A DNA stretch of 64,000 nt from Johnsonella ignava ATCC 51276 (GCF_000235445.1 NZ_JH378836.1:1-64000); one strand, 5' to 3'; positions 18,175 to 27,539 are shown, counted from the first letter of the stretch. Numbers and translations are program-made. Notes: generated by a model from the sequence alone, not told the origin.

Positions 18175-19245
18175 TTATTTATAAACTATCGCTTCTTCTT
18201 CTTTATCAAGCACCCTTGCAACTCCAGCTGCAAGTGCTTCCATCTCTTCCTCTCCGGGGAATATATATACCGGAGCCATAAAAGATACTCTTTCTTTTAT
18301 AAGCGATGTAAGTTTTTTTGAATGTGCCATACCACCTGTGAGTATAACAGCATCTATTTTTCCATATAATGTAGCACCAAGTGATGCTATCTCCTTACTT
18401 ACCTGATATGCCATAGCATTATATACAAGTTCTGCATATTCATCAGTTTGAGCCATCTTTTCAACTTCTCTTGTATCATTTGTATTCAGGTAGCTTACAA
18501 AACCTCCCTGTCCGGCAAGACTTTTTTCCATTTCCTTTCTGGACTTGCCGTCATCAAACACCATCTTCATCATAATATCGCAGGGAAGTCCTCCGGAACG
18601 TTCAGGTGAAAAAGGTCCATCACCTCTAAGTCCGTTGTTTACATCTATTGCACGTCCTTTTTCATGTGCAGCTACTGTAACTCCGCCTCCCATGTGTGCC
18701 ACTATACAATTCATATCCTTATACTGCGTACCAAGCATCATTGCAACTTTTCTTGCAACCGCTTTCTGGTTAAGTGCATGCCATACCGATGTTCTGTCAT
18801 AACCTTTTAATCCGGACAATCTTGCAACCGGTTGAAGTTCATCAACAACAACGGGATCAACCACATAGCATGAGATACCAAGTTCTTTCCCCATCTCATA
18901 GCCTATAAGTGCCGCCAAATTTGAAGCATGTTCACGATTTGTAGTCCTTAAATCTTCACACATAGTCTCATTTACGAGATAGGTACCTCCACATGGCAAC
19001 GGCTTTAAAAGACCGCCTCGTGAGGCTATCGCCTTTAATTCCCTAAGGTCTATATTTCCTGCCGCAAGTGTATCTTTTATAATTTTCATCCTGAACTCAT
19101 ACTGTTCAACAACTTTATTAAATCCTTCAAGTTCCTCTTTTTTATGCCTTAAAGTTTGTTCAAGAACCTTGTCGCCTCCCTTATACACGGCTATTTTAGT
19201 AGAAGTCGAACCCGGATTTATAACGAGAATTTTGTTTTGTTCCAC
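18175..19245 (-). CDS. buk: butyrate kinase (acyl phosphate to acid plus ATP)
   Basis: ASKHA-fold kinase producing ATP from butyryl-phosphate or branched acyl-phosphates. It opens ILVINPGSTSTKIAVY (phosphate-1 loop), with IVAHMGGGVTVAAHEKGRAI near residue 180, GPFSPERSGGLP near 210 and VILTGGMAHSKKL near 295. The 356-residue length is standard. The start is GTG at 19245 with AAAGGA about 10 bases before it. Together with ptb upstream it completes substrate-level phosphorylation. In Enterococcus faecalis, ptb-buk stand beside branched-chain 2-oxoacid dehydrogenase genes; here they stand beside vor, so branched acids are likely products as well as butyrate. Confidence 0.95.
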   Translation of the reverse strand: MEQNKILVINPGSTSTKIAVYKGGDKVLEQTLRHKKEELEGFNKVVEQYEFRMKIIKDTLAAGNIDLRELKAIASRGGLLKPLPCGGTYLVNETMCEDLRTTNREHASNLAALIGYEMGKELGISCYVVDPVVVDELQPVARLSGLKGYDRTSVWHALNQKAVARKVAMMLGTQYKDMNCIVAHMGGGVTVAAHEKGRAIDVNNGLRGDGPFSPERSGGLPCDIMMKMVFDDGKSRKEMEKSLAGQGGFVSYLNTNDTREVEKMAQTDEYAELVYNAMAYQVSKEIASLGATLYGKIDAVILTGGMAHSKKLTSLIKERVSFMAPVYIFPGEEEMEALAAGVARVLDKEEEAIVYK

Positions 19246-19268
19246 TATCGTAATTTCCTTTCATCACA

Positions 19269-19388
19269 TAAAGAGGTAGAATAATCATATATTATTTTGT
19301 CAGACATATATGTCTGTATTTTTTTAATATTTCCTGTATTTAAATAAAACAATTAATACAAATAAAACAATTTTATTCTACCTCTTTA
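19269..19388. repeat. 120 bp element bounded by 16 bp inverted repeats between ptb and buk
   Basis: TAAAGAGGTAGAATAA at 19269-19284 is repeated as its exact complement at 19373-19388. Inside are a 16 bp perfect palindrome CAGACATATATGTCTG (19301-19316) and two direct copies of AAATAAAACAATT. It resembles a miniature inverted-repeat element or a large regulatory hairpin inside the ptb-buk transcript. Confidence 0.6.
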
Positions 19389-19442
19389 CAATCCTTATAT
19401 TATAGACAAAAGACATTTCACTTTAATATTATCAATATACTG

Positions 19443-20333
19443 TTACATGAGTAAAGAAAGCATTATGCTGTTAAGCTTTGTTTCCGGAGAATCAGAACGT
19501 GAAGTTAAAACAACAGGCGCTGCAGCACCTACCACAATACCTGCAATCTTTGCCTGTGCAAGGTAAACAAGTGTCTTCCACATAACATTTCCGGCTTCTA
19601 TATTAGGCATAAGGAGCGCATCGGCATCACCCTGGATTTCACCTTTATAGCCTTTATGTTCTGCAGCATGTGCGCTTACGGCTATATCAAGTGCCATAGG
19701 ACCGTCAACGATCATATCCTTAATTTTTCCCTCTTTATACATCTTTGTAATAGCATCCGCATCAACTGTCGCAGGCATCTTAGGATTAAACACTTCTATT
19801 GCACATACGGCAGCCACTTTAGGGCATTTAATTTCAAGTGCATCGGTAACAGTCTTTATAGAACCTAAAATCCTAACTTTCTCTTCAAGAGAAGGAAGTA
19901 TATGCATCGCCGGATCACTGACTACTAAAAGTCTATCAAGACCTGGAATCTCAAATACTCCTACATGACTTAACTCCCCGCCTGTACGCAGTCCCTTTTC
20001 CTTATCAAGCACTGCCTTTAAAAGTGTCGGAGTTTTTAAGAGTCCCTTCATAAGCACATGTGCTTTTCCATCTTTTACGAGTGCAACCGCCTTTTCAGCA
20101 GCAGCCACTACATCGGGTTCGTCTATAATCTCAACCCTGTCCATATTTATTCCAAGCTGTGCAGCCATCTCCTCTATACGAGCCTTATTACCTATAAGCG
20201 CCGCATCGGCAAGATTATCATCTATTGCATCCTTTATAGCTTCAAGCACCGGCATATCGTCAGCAGCAGCAACCGCTATTGTTTTTCTTTTTCCTGAAAG
20301 CACCTTTTCCCTTATTTGAGAAATTGATTTCAT
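19443..20333 (-). CDS. ptb: phosphate butyryltransferase (phosphotransbutyrylase)
   Basis: Cytosolic enzyme exchanging CoA for phosphate on butyryl-CoA and related acyl-CoAs. Its 296 residues show the phosphate acyltransferase fold: HVLMKGLLKTPTLLKAVLD near residue 92, GELSHVGVFEIPG near 118, VSDPAMHILPS near 138 and the C-terminal PVVLTSRSDSPETKLNS. AAAGGAGG precedes the ATG. It is transcribed before buk, with 197 bases between them occupied by an inverted-repeat element, so the pair is slightly split. The neighbouring vor genes suggest isobutyryl-, isovaleryl- or 2-methylbutyryl-CoA as substrates in addition to butyryl-CoA. Confidence 0.95.
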   Translation of the reverse strand: MKSISQIREKVLSGKRKTIAVAAADDMPVLEAIKDAIDDNLADAALIGNKARIEEMAAQLGINMDRVEIIDEPDVVAAAEKAVALVKDGKAHVLMKGLLKTPTLLKAVLDKEKGLRTGGELSHVGVFEIPGLDRLLVVSDPAMHILPSLEEKVRILGSIKTVTDALEIKCPKVAAVCAIEVFNPKMPATVDADAITKMYKEGKIKDMIVDGPMALDIAVSAHAAEHKGYKGEIQGDADALLMPNIEAGNVMWKTLVYLAQAKIAGIVVGAAAPVVLTSRSDSPETKLNSIMLSLLM

Positions 20334-20431
20334 CTGCTTCCTCCTTTATATAGTCTCTATTATGAAGTTTATAAAAATATACGCCCGGATGCAGGCAAAA
20401 AATCAGCCTGCATCCGTAGCACTATAATTAA

Positions 20432-21685
20432 TTAAACTCCTCTTAATTTCATAGAATCTACAATGCGTTTGATAGCAACAATATATGCACCTTTACGAAG
20501 TGCAACATCATATTCTTTAGCACTGTTCCATACATTTTCAAATGCAAGATCAATGAGGTGCTTAAGCTCTGTATTAACACGTTCCTCAGTCCATGCAAGC
20601 CTCTGTATATTCTGTACCCATTCAAAGTATGAAACAATTACACCACCTGCATTTGCAAGTATATCAGGAACTACCACAACACCTTTCTTCTTAAGGATCT
20701 CATCTGCCTCAACTGTACATGGTCCATTAGCAGCCTCAACTACAACTTTAGCCTTAATTCTGTCAGCATTTCCATCATTAATCTGATTCTCAAGTGCTGC
20801 CGGGATAAGAAGTGTAGTATCCAGTTCAAGAAGCTCTTCATTTGAAATTCTCTTAAGTCCTTCACCTTTATAGCCATCAAGAAGGTTTCTCTTGTCTTTT
20901 GAAAGGTATTCAAGAATCTCAGGTATATTAAGTCCGTCCTCTTTATAAATTGCACCTGATACGTCGCTTACAGCTATAACTTTCATGCCTGATTCATGGA
21001 TAAGTCTTGCACTTACGCTTCCTACATTTCCCATTCCCTGAACCACTGCAGTAGTTCCCTTTAACGGGATATTAAGTTTTGCAAAAATATTGTTTACAGT
21101 AAAGCTTACACCTCTTCCTGTAGCATCACCTCTTCCAAGGCTTCCGCCTAAGGTTACAGGTTTTCCTGTAACAACTCCGTTAACTGTATAACCTTTAAGC
21201 TTGCTGAAAGCATCCATCATCCAGGCCATCGTCTGCGGATTTGATCCTACATCGGGAGCCGGAATATCTCTTTCAGGTCCTATAATAGGAGCAATACCGT
21301 TTGTAAAAGCTCTTGTAATCCTGTTTAATTCTGAGTCCGAAAGCTTCATAGGATCACATACGACACCGCCTTTAGCACCGCCATAAGGTATATTAGCCAC
21401 TGCACATTTAAATGTCATCCATGCTGATAAAGCCCTTACTTCATCCGCATTTACATCCTGATGGAAACGTACACCTCCTTTTCCCGGTCCTCTTATAGTA
21501 GAATGCTGAACTCTGAATCCTTCAAATACCTTTAAAGTTCCATCATCCATAGTAACCGGAAAAGATACTTTAAGTTCACGCTCCGGGTGTTTTAACATCT
21601 CATATTCAGACGGCTTATATTTTAATAATGTTGCCACCTCCTCTATGGTTTTAATAACGTTGTCATACGGATTGTACTTGCTCAT
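20432..21685 (-). CDS. gdhA: glutamate dehydrogenase, probably NAD-specific catabolic type
   Basis: Oxidative deamination of glutamate to 2-oxoglutarate, regenerating the acceptor for IlvE. The 417 residues show VQHSTIRGPGKGGVRFH near residue 57, the catalytic-lysine block IPYGGAKGGVVCDP near 105, a nucleotide fold VQGMGNVGSVSARL near 220 and AANGPCTVEADEIL near 320. The length and the N-terminal segment match the RocG/GudB group more than the roughly 450-residue biosynthetic type, so NAD use is likely but not proven. AAAGGA lies about 12 bases before the ATG. It starts the minus-strand fermentation block and has a 9 bp inverted repeat some 110 bases upstream. Confidence 0.92.
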   Translation of the reverse strand: MSKYNPYDNVIKTIEEVATLLKYKPSEYEMLKHPERELKVSFPVTMDDGTLKVFEGFRVQHSTIRGPGKGGVRFHQDVNADEVRALSAWMTFKCAVANIPYGGAKGGVVCDPMKLSDSELNRITRAFTNGIAPIIGPERDIPAPDVGSNPQTMAWMMDAFSKLKGYTVNGVVTGKPVTLGGSLGRGDATGRGVSFTVNNIFAKLNIPLKGTTAVVQGMGNVGSVSARLIHESGMKVIAVSDVSGAIYKEDGLNIPEILEYLSKDKRNLLDGYKGEGLKRISNEELLELDTTLLIPAALENQINDGNADRIKAKVVVEAANGPCTVEADEILKKKGVVVVPDILANAGGVIVSYFEWVQNIQRLAWTEERVNTELKHLIDLAFENVWNSAKEYDVALRKGAYIVAIKRIVDSMKLRGV

Positions 21686-21792
21686 TTTGTTTTAAATTCC
21701 TTTCTGATCTTAAAAATAAATAAATCTTTTTAAATAGTTTAATTTTTGATGTCATTAAAATCAATAAAGCCTTTATACCACTTGCTTTTTAG

Positions 21793-21819
21793 ATTAACCG
21801 TTTTACCAGTACGGTTAAT
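21793..21819. promoter_or_regulatory. inverted repeat, candidate operator upstream of gdhA
   Basis: ATTAACCGT (21793-21801) and ACGGTTAAT (21811-21819) form a perfect 9 bp inverted repeat with a 9-base spacer, about 110 bases upstream of the gdhA start. The spacing fits a dimeric regulator site or a leader hairpin. Confidence 0.5.
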
Positions 21820-22030
21820 ACACCAAATCCTTTTTCTTTTTACCTCCTGCATGTATTTATATATAATCTTTCGAAAGTTATATAATGTATATCCCTACAT
21901 ATCTATCCCTTAAATATTGAAGCACTCGTATACGGTACTCCTTTTATCTCCTCTTTAAAAGAAAACTGTTATTTAACCGGATTTTTCTTAGATAAGACCA
22001 CATTGATGTGCAAAAACCGTATTAAAACGG

Positions 22031-22090
22031 CACAAGACACCTGTGATTTCGGTACATGAAACACTTAAACAGTGGTTTTCTAAAAATATA
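22031..22090. repeat. dispersed repeat copy in the gdhA-pncB gap
   Basis: Aligns base for base with 10441-10500; the best-kept part is ACACTTAAACAGTGG. A third, shorter match is at 43565-43600. All three lie in intergenic DNA. Confidence 0.45.
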
Positions 22091-22972
22091 CAGTTTATAC
22101 AATATTTACCTTTCGGAATGATTTCAGCTTACATAATTTCCAGCCTTGAGTTATATCAATCTCTAAATATAGCTAAATCTCTTAACTTAAATCCATCCTT
22201 TTAAAATATACAATATTCCGTACCAGAAGCACATATGTTGTATTTAATAACTATCATCGTATATATTTATAAAAACTTATAAACAGTTTCTATTCAAAAC
22301 AAACTGCAAATTACATATAATCTCTTTACTCAAAGTTCAATATCCGTATAGTTTCTATACCTGTTTGCACTATACAGTTTATACATAATAACCGTCTGAA
22401 TGTAACGATAAATAGCTGTTTTAACAAGCATACTCCTGACATGCTTAATATACATTATTATTTGTACAATGTCAATAGGAAATGCTATTGTATACAATTT
22501 TTATTTAAGCATTTTTTTGGTTATGTTCTTAAAAATATACATTCGTAATGATATTTTTAATTCATATTAAAGTGTAGGGAATTGCAAAATGTATTTTTTT
22601 GTCAATTTTTAATTAAACTTTGTCAATGTTTTATTTTAAAATATTTATACTAAACCGATTTACAGAAAGCATTATGTATAATTTTTTTGGTATAAAAACA
22701 TTATATAAATCAGTGTATATTTTTATTTAATATTTTATACATCTGTCCGTTCTCTGAATACAGTAATATAAATCACGGATTTATATCCGGCTTTACTTCA
22801 AACAGACTGCAAAGTTTCCTGAAAAAGGAACTATTTAAACTTTTTAAATAATCAGTATATAGACATTTTTATAGTGTTATCTTTTTATCATAATTGCAAA
22901 AATTATACTTTATGCTACAATTAAGCTTAAATTTAAATATAAAAATGCAAAGACTTATATTTTCATTAAAAT

Positions 22973-22984
22973 ACGTTTAAACGT
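22973..22984. promoter_or_regulatory. perfect 12 bp palindrome upstream of pncB
   Basis: ACGTTTAAACGT lies about 94 bases before the pncB start. It is a candidate operator for an NAD-metabolism repressor, but does not match a site I can name. Confidence 0.4.
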
Positions 22985-23077
22985 CATTTTTTATAAATTG
23001 CACTTGCCCTGTATTCACTGAAAAGCTCAGCATGTATACAGCCTCCGCTATTAAAATTGACGGACAAAGGAGAGAAC

Positions 23078-24526
23078 ATGAGTAAAAGAAACCTTACCCT
23101 GCTTACAGATCTTTATGAGCTTACCATGATGCAGGGTTATTACAAAGAAAAGGATATGAATGAAACTGCCGTATTTGATATGTTTTTTCGTTCAAATCCC
23201 AATAAAAATGCTTATTCAATATGTGCAGGACTTGCACAGGTTATAGATTATATAAATAATCTTCATTTTGACAACGAAGACATAGCATATCTTAAAAGTA
23301 CCGGTCTTTTTAAAGAGGCTTTTCTTGAATATCTAAAAAGTTTTAAATTTACAGGTGATATCTATGCAATACCTGAGGGTTCACTTATATTCCCCAAAGA
23401 ACCTGTAGTAAAAGTTATAGCACCTCTTATGCAGGCACAGCTTGTAGAAACTGCCATACTTAATATTATAAATCATCAGTCTCTTATAGCCACAAAGGCT
23501 GCAAGAGTCGTACATTCGGCAAGAGGAGACAAAGTCCTTGAATTTGGCTTAAGAAGAGCCCAGGGACCTGATGCAGGCATATATGGTGCAAGAGCAGCCG
23601 TGATAGGAGGCTGTGCCGCTACAAGCAATGTTCTTGCAGGACAGCTTTTTAATATACCTGTAAGCGGAACACATGCACATAGTTGGATTATGAGTTTTCC
23701 TGATGAGTTAAGTGCATTTAGGGCATATGCAAAACTCTATCCAAACTCATGTACGCTTCTTGTAGATACCTATGATACTCTTGAAAGCGGAGTACCTAAC
23801 GCTATAAAAGTATTTTCCGAAATGAAGGCATCAGGCATGAAGCTTCAAAATTACGGTATAAGACTTGACAGCGGAGATCTTGCATATCTTTCGAAAAAAG
23901 CGAGGATTATTTTAGATGATGCAGGCTTTGAAGACGCCTTTATTTCAGCATCAAATGATCTTGATGAGTATCTTATAGACTCATTAAAACAGCAGGGGGC
24001 AAAAATCCACCTCTGGGGAGTCGGAACAAGCATGATTACATCAAGAGACTGCCCGGCTTTCGGCGGTGTTTATAAACTTGCCGCAATATATGATAAAAAT
24101 CAATGTGCTTTTGTACCTAAAATTAAAATTTCAGAAAATACTGAAAAGGTTACAAACCCCGGAAATAAAAAAATATACAGGATATATCATAAAGATAATC
24201 ATAAAATTATAGCGGATCTTATATGTCTTGAAGATGAAATAGTGGATATAAATGAAGAACTTGTGCTTTTTGACCCTAATGAAACATGGAAAAAAACCAT
24301 GCTCTTTCCGGGAAGTTATACTGTTAAAGAAATATTAGTGCCTGTATTTAAAAAAGGAAAGTGCATATATGATTCTCCTGCAGTTATGGATATACAGGCT
24401 TATTGCAGACAGGAACTTGATACACTCTGGGATGAATCAAAACGTCTTGCATATCCGCATAAAATACATGTTGACCTTTCACAGAAACTTTGGAATATGA
24501 GGGTCGACCTTTTGAGCAAATATTAA
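23078..24526 (+). CDS. pncB: nicotinate phosphoribosyltransferase
   Basis: Salvage enzyme joining nicotinate to phosphoribosyl diphosphate with ATP use, giving nicotinate mononucleotide for NAD. It begins RNLTLLTDLYELTMMQGY, the family signature, with DMFFRSNPNKNAYSICAGL near residue 35, FGLRRAQGPDAG near 160, GTHAHSWIMSF near 205 (catalytic histidine region) and IRLDSGDLAYLSKKAR near 260. ATG 23078 gives 482 residues and has AAGGAGA about 5 bases upstream; an in-frame TTG at 23057 is less likely. It precedes nudC by 40 bases, forming a probable NAD-metabolism pair. Confidence 0.95.
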   Translation: MSKRNLTLLTDLYELTMMQGYYKEKDMNETAVFDMFFRSNPNKNAYSICAGLAQVIDYINNLHFDNEDIAYLKSTGLFKEAFLEYLKSFKFTGDIYAIPEGSLIFPKEPVVKVIAPLMQAQLVETAILNIINHQSLIATKAARVVHSARGDKVLEFGLRRAQGPDAGIYGARAAVIGGCAATSNVLAGQLFNIPVSGTHAHSWIMSFPDELSAFRAYAKLYPNSCTLLVDTYDTLESGVPNAIKVFSEMKASGMKLQNYGIRLDSGDLAYLSKKARIILDDAGFEDAFISASNDLDEYLIDSLKQQGAKIHLWGVGTSMITSRDCPAFGGVYKLAAIYDKNQCAFVPKIKISENTEKVTNPGNKKIYRIYHKDNHKIIADLICLEDEIVDINEELVLFDPNETWKKTMLFPGSYTVKEILVPVFKKGKCIYDSPAVMDIQAYCRQELDTLWDESKRLAYPHKIHVDLSQKLWNMRVDLLSKY

Positions 24527-24566
24527 AAGCTACTAAATTTTTATGAAAGGATACTTTTAAACCGGA

Positions 24567-25451
24567 ATGTTCCATGAGATCTATCCAAAGATATTTGATC
24601 CTGAATATCTTAATAAACAGCCCCTGCCTGATTCATACCTGCTTTTTTTTGATAAATCATATGTCTTTCTTCAAAAAACAGATGCAGAATATCATTCTGA
24701 AAATGCTTGTACTGATCTACCTGAAAACGGGCTTTCAATACCAAAATTTAAATATTTCGGCGAAAATATAGACAGACTGACTCAAAATTCATATTATCTT
24801 TTTTCAATTGATGATGATGACTACTTTCTGGCACTTAATTTTGATTCAGACAAAGGTGATTCTTTGCAGCTTACAGGAGAAAAAATAGATATTTTCAGAA
24901 AACTGAGTCCAAAAAGCACCGCTTTTGCAGTACTTGTGGGCTATCATATATATACCTGGCTGCAAAACAGAAAGTACTGCGGAAGATGCGGCAGTGTAAA
25001 TCTCCGCTCCGATACTGAAAGAGCTCTGATATGTCCCAGGTGCTCACAGATAGAATACCCACGTATAATACCTGCAGTTATAGTGGCGATTACAGATAAA
25101 GACAATATACTGCTCACTAAAAGAGCAAACAGCAGTTATAAGCTTCCTGCACTTGTTTCAGGTTTTCTTGAAATAGGAGAAACTCTTGAGGAAAATGTCA
25201 AGCGAGAGGTATTTGAGGAAGTCGGGATCAGAGTAAAAAATGTCAAATATTACGGTTCTCAACCCTGGGGTATAGCTGAGGCTGTAATGATTGCATTTAC
25301 TGCAGAACTTGACGGAGACAACAAAATCACCATTGAAGAAAACGAGCTTTCTGAAGCTGCATGGGTAAAAAGACAGGATGTACCTATACTAAATTCAGAT
25401 ATAAGCATAGGTCAGGAAATGATACAGAAGTTCAGAGAAGGAAAGCTTTAA
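24567..25451 (+). CDS. nudC: NudC-type NADH pyrophosphatase (Nudix hydrolase)
   Basis: Hydrolyses NADH to NMNH and AMP; in E. coli the same enzyme removes NAD caps from RNA. The order of domains is an N-terminal divergent domain (1-130), a zinc ribbon with CGRCG and CPRC pairs (about 137-160), and a Nudix domain whose box runs from GFLEIGE through REVFEEVGI (about 207-229). The NudC-specific SQPWG motif follows near residue 239. Of 294 residues none of the key glutamates is missing. The ATG lies 40 bases after pncB; its ribosome site is weak (GAAAGGA lies far upstream), so coupling to pncB translation is possible. Confidence 0.92.
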   Translation: MFHEIYPKIFDPEYLNKQPLPDSYLLFFDKSYVFLQKTDAEYHSENACTDLPENGLSIPKFKYFGENIDRLTQNSYYLFSIDDDDYFLALNFDSDKGDSLQLTGEKIDIFRKLSPKSTAFAVLVGYHIYTWLQNRKYCGRCGSVNLRSDTERALICPRCSQIEYPRIIPAVIVAITDKDNILLTKRANSSYKLPALVSGFLEIGETLEENVKREVFEEVGIRVKNVKYYGSQPWGIAEAVMIAFTAELDGDNKITIEENELSEAAWVKRQDVPILNSDISIGQEMIQKFREGKL

Positions 25452-25477
25452 ATAATATATTAAAAGGTTATATACAA

Positions 25478-26602
25478 ATGGATATAAATAAAGATATTAA
25501 AACCCCGAACCCGGATAACACCAAATCAAATAATAAAACTTTTTATAAAGAAACTGAGAAAGCCAGCTCAAAAGACTCTTATAATAATATAAACAATCAA
25601 AAAAAGAAAATACTCCTTATAGGAACCGGAGGTACAATTGCATCACAAAAAAGTGATGACGGTCTAAAACCTTCTCTTTCCTCTAATCAGCTTCTTAAGT
25701 ATGTACAGGGGGTTTTTACATTTGCAGATATTGATACTATTGAGCTCTTTAATATAGACAGTACCAATATGCATCCAAAACATTGGCTTATTATATCTAA
25801 TTGTATAAAAAATAACTATATAAAATATGACGGCTTTGTAATATGCCATGGAACCGATACTATGGCATATACTGCAGCTGCTCTTTCATACCTTATACAG
25901 AACTCAAAAAAACCTGTTGTAATTACAGGTGCACAAAAGCCTATAGATATGGATGTAACGGATGCCAAAACAAATCTTTATGACAGCATACTTTTTGCTT
26001 CTTCACAAAAAGCTTATGGCATAAACATAGTATTTGACGGTAAGGTAATATGCGGCACAAGAGCAAGAAAGGAAAGGAGCAAAAGTTATAATGCATTTTC
26101 ATCAATTAATTTTCCATATCTTGCTGTTATACAGGATCATCGGATATTCTTCTATATAGATGATAAAAAACACAATAATGAAAATATTGTCTTTTATGAT
26201 AAATTAAATACCAGAATAGGTCTTTTAAAGCTTATACCGTCAATGGATGCACAACTGCTTAAATTCATGGCATTAAACTATGATGCTATTATAATAGAAT
26301 CATTTGGAGTCGGAGGTCTGCCGTCATATGAAGATGTTGATTTTAAAGCGGCTATAAGCGATCTCACAAAACTTGGCAAAATTGTAGTAATGTCAACACA
26401 GGTACCGCTTGAAGGAAGTCATATGTCAATATATGCAGTCGGAAAAAATATAAAGGAGGAGTTTTCACTTATTGAAAACTTTGACATGACACTTGAATCA
26501 GCTGTTGCAAAACTTATGTGGATACTTGCTATAACAAAAGAACCGCATAAGGTAAGAGAAATGTTTTATACTCCAATAAACCGGGATCTGCTTTGGCAAT
26601 AA
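25478..26602 (+). CDS. ansA: L-asparaginase, type I/II family (AnsA-like)
   Basis: Hydrolyses asparagine to aspartate and ammonia. Two catalytic threonine motifs are visible: ILLIGTGGTIASQ near residue 45 and VICHGTDTMAYTAAAL near residue 124, plus a GAQKPIDMDVTDAK block and C-terminal ESFGVGGLPS. ATG 25478 gives 374 residues; the frame is open back into nudC, but AAAGG lies before this ATG. The first 40 residues are hydrophilic and rich in Lys, Asn and Asp, with no signal peptide, so the enzyme should be cytosolic with an unusual tail. Aspartate is also a precursor for NAD and for pyrimidines. Confidence 0.93.
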   Translation: MDINKDIKTPNPDNTKSNNKTFYKETEKASSKDSYNNINNQKKKILLIGTGGTIASQKSDDGLKPSLSSNQLLKYVQGVFTFADIDTIELFNIDSTNMHPKHWLIISNCIKNNYIKYDGFVICHGTDTMAYTAAALSYLIQNSKKPVVITGAQKPIDMDVTDAKTNLYDSILFASSQKAYGINIVFDGKVICGTRARKERSKSYNAFSSINFPYLAVIQDHRIFFYIDDKKHNNENIVFYDKLNTRIGLLKLIPSMDAQLLKFMALNYDAIIIESFGVGGLPSYEDVDFKAAISDLTKLGKIVVMSTQVPLEGSHMSIYAVGKNIKEEFSLIENFDMTLESAVAKLMWILAITKEPHKVREMFYTPINRDLLWQ

Positions 26603-26621
26603 CACTTATGTTATTGCCAAA
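26592..26621. terminator. bidirectional terminator at the ansA stop
   Basis: TTTGGCAATAACA and its exact complement form a 13 bp stem around CTTA. The ansA stop codon is inside the stem, and the convergent minus-strand gene ends at 26624. Confidence 0.75.
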
Positions 26622-26623
26622 AC

Positions 26624-26917
26624 CTAGCTCAGTTCTACTTTTAAAGAATCTTCAGGTTTAAACTCTGATTTCAAATCATATATATTATGCCCTGTAGAGT
26701 CTCTCAAAACTCTGCCTTCAAGTGAATAACAGCGTATAAATCTGTCTTTTTCAATACTTGACCAGTGCTCTATGTCCCATGTCAGATATCCGTCCCTATC
26801 AGTTTTCTTTTTCTTAAGATAAACATCTACCTGCCTGCCTGAATTCATCAGACTTATAAATTCTTCAACATCAGCCACTTCAACATCACATTTATTTACT
26901 GTATCATATACTTTCAT
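26624..26917 (-). CDS. hypothetical protein, 97 residues
   Basis: I do not recognise this family. The protein is soluble, acidic and basic in alternation, and starts KVYDTVNKCDVEVADVEEFI, with a central KKKKTDRDGYLTWDIEHW. There is no membrane segment or signal peptide. It is the last minus-strand gene before the ansA terminator and lies about 200 bases downstream of acpS. The reading frame has normal composition, so it is likely a real gene, but its role is unknown. Confidence 0.6.
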   Translation of the reverse strand: MKVYDTVNKCDVEVADVEEFISLMNSGRQVDVYLKKKKTDRDGYLTWDIEHWSSIEKDRFIRCYSLEGRVLRDSTGHNIYDLKSEFKPEDSLKVELS

Positions 26918-27119
26918 ATATTTAACCTCATATTTTTAATATAGTAGTAGTTTTTTTAAGACCCTCTCCAAGGTCCTTAAAAGTATTAACTATAGCACTT
27001 TTATATAATTTAAACCAATGCAAATTTTCAGCTATTATAAAATTCAAATTATAAACAGCATACAGTAGAAAGATGTCCGTTTTTAAAACAGACTTATTTG
27101 TAATAAATGTCATTCTCTG

Positions 27120-27539
27120 TTATATCTCTATAATTACAAATGCACAGGCATAATCTTTTGTATTTGTTATTGAAACCTGTATATTGTTAAAGCAAATACC
27201 TTGATTAATACATTTTTTCATGCCAATCTGTTTAAAACAATCATTCAATCCGTACAGCTTTTCAAGTGCCCTGCCATACAGCTTTATATACGGTTTTCCA
27301 ATATTATCTCTAAGCACTTCAACTTCATATGGCATAAAACCTCGAAATCCTGTGCCCAGACTTTTTGCAAATGCTTCTTTCGCAGCAAAATTTCCTGAAA
27401 AAAAAGAAACTTTGTTATTTGATAAATGTACCTCTCTTTCAGTAAACAGCTTTTTAATAAAACGCCCTGAAAAACTGCTTTTAATTGCTGCTTTAATTCT
27501 TGCATTTTCTATAATATCAACGCCCATACCTATTATCAT
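27120..27539 (-). CDS. acpS: holo-[acyl-carrier-protein] synthase
   Basis: Transfers the 4'-phosphopantetheine arm of CoA to the serine of acyl carrier protein. Its 139 residues begin MIIGMGVDIIENARI with the Mg-binding aspartate of GVDI at residue 8, and show FAAKEAFAKSLGTG near residue 55 with the second Mg ligand Glu. The C-terminus ends in a beta strand pattern (VSITNTKDYACAFVIIE) typical of AcpS trimers. It lies downstream of a 41-residue membrane peptide gene and the pur genes on the minus strand. The ribosome site is weak (AAGGG). Confidence 0.93.
   Translation of the reverse strand: MIIGMGVDIIENARIKAAIKSSFSGRFIKKLFTEREVHLSNNKVSFFSGNFAAKEAFAKSLGTGFRGFMPYEVEVLRDNIGKPYIKLYGRALEKLYGLNDCFKQIGMKKCINQGICFNNIQVSITNTKDYACAFVIIEI

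Larger units (their letters stand above)
21686..23077. other. 1.39 kb gene-free divergent region between gdhA and pncB
   Basis: No open frame of useful length with a ribosome site was found. The sequence is very AT-rich. Recognisable pieces are an inverted repeat at 21793-21819, a dispersed-repeat copy at 22031-22090, two copies of ATACAGTTTATACA (near 22089 and 22375) and the palindrome ACGTTTAAACGT at 22973-22984. Such length for two divergent promoters is unusual in this dense window; a small RNA cannot be excluded. Confidence 0.6.

Noticed and set aside
26928..27113. 61-residue open frame between acpS and the 97-residue gene
   Set aside because: No ribosome site, tyrosine/phenylalanine-rich AT-driven composition and no sign of a family; probably chance.
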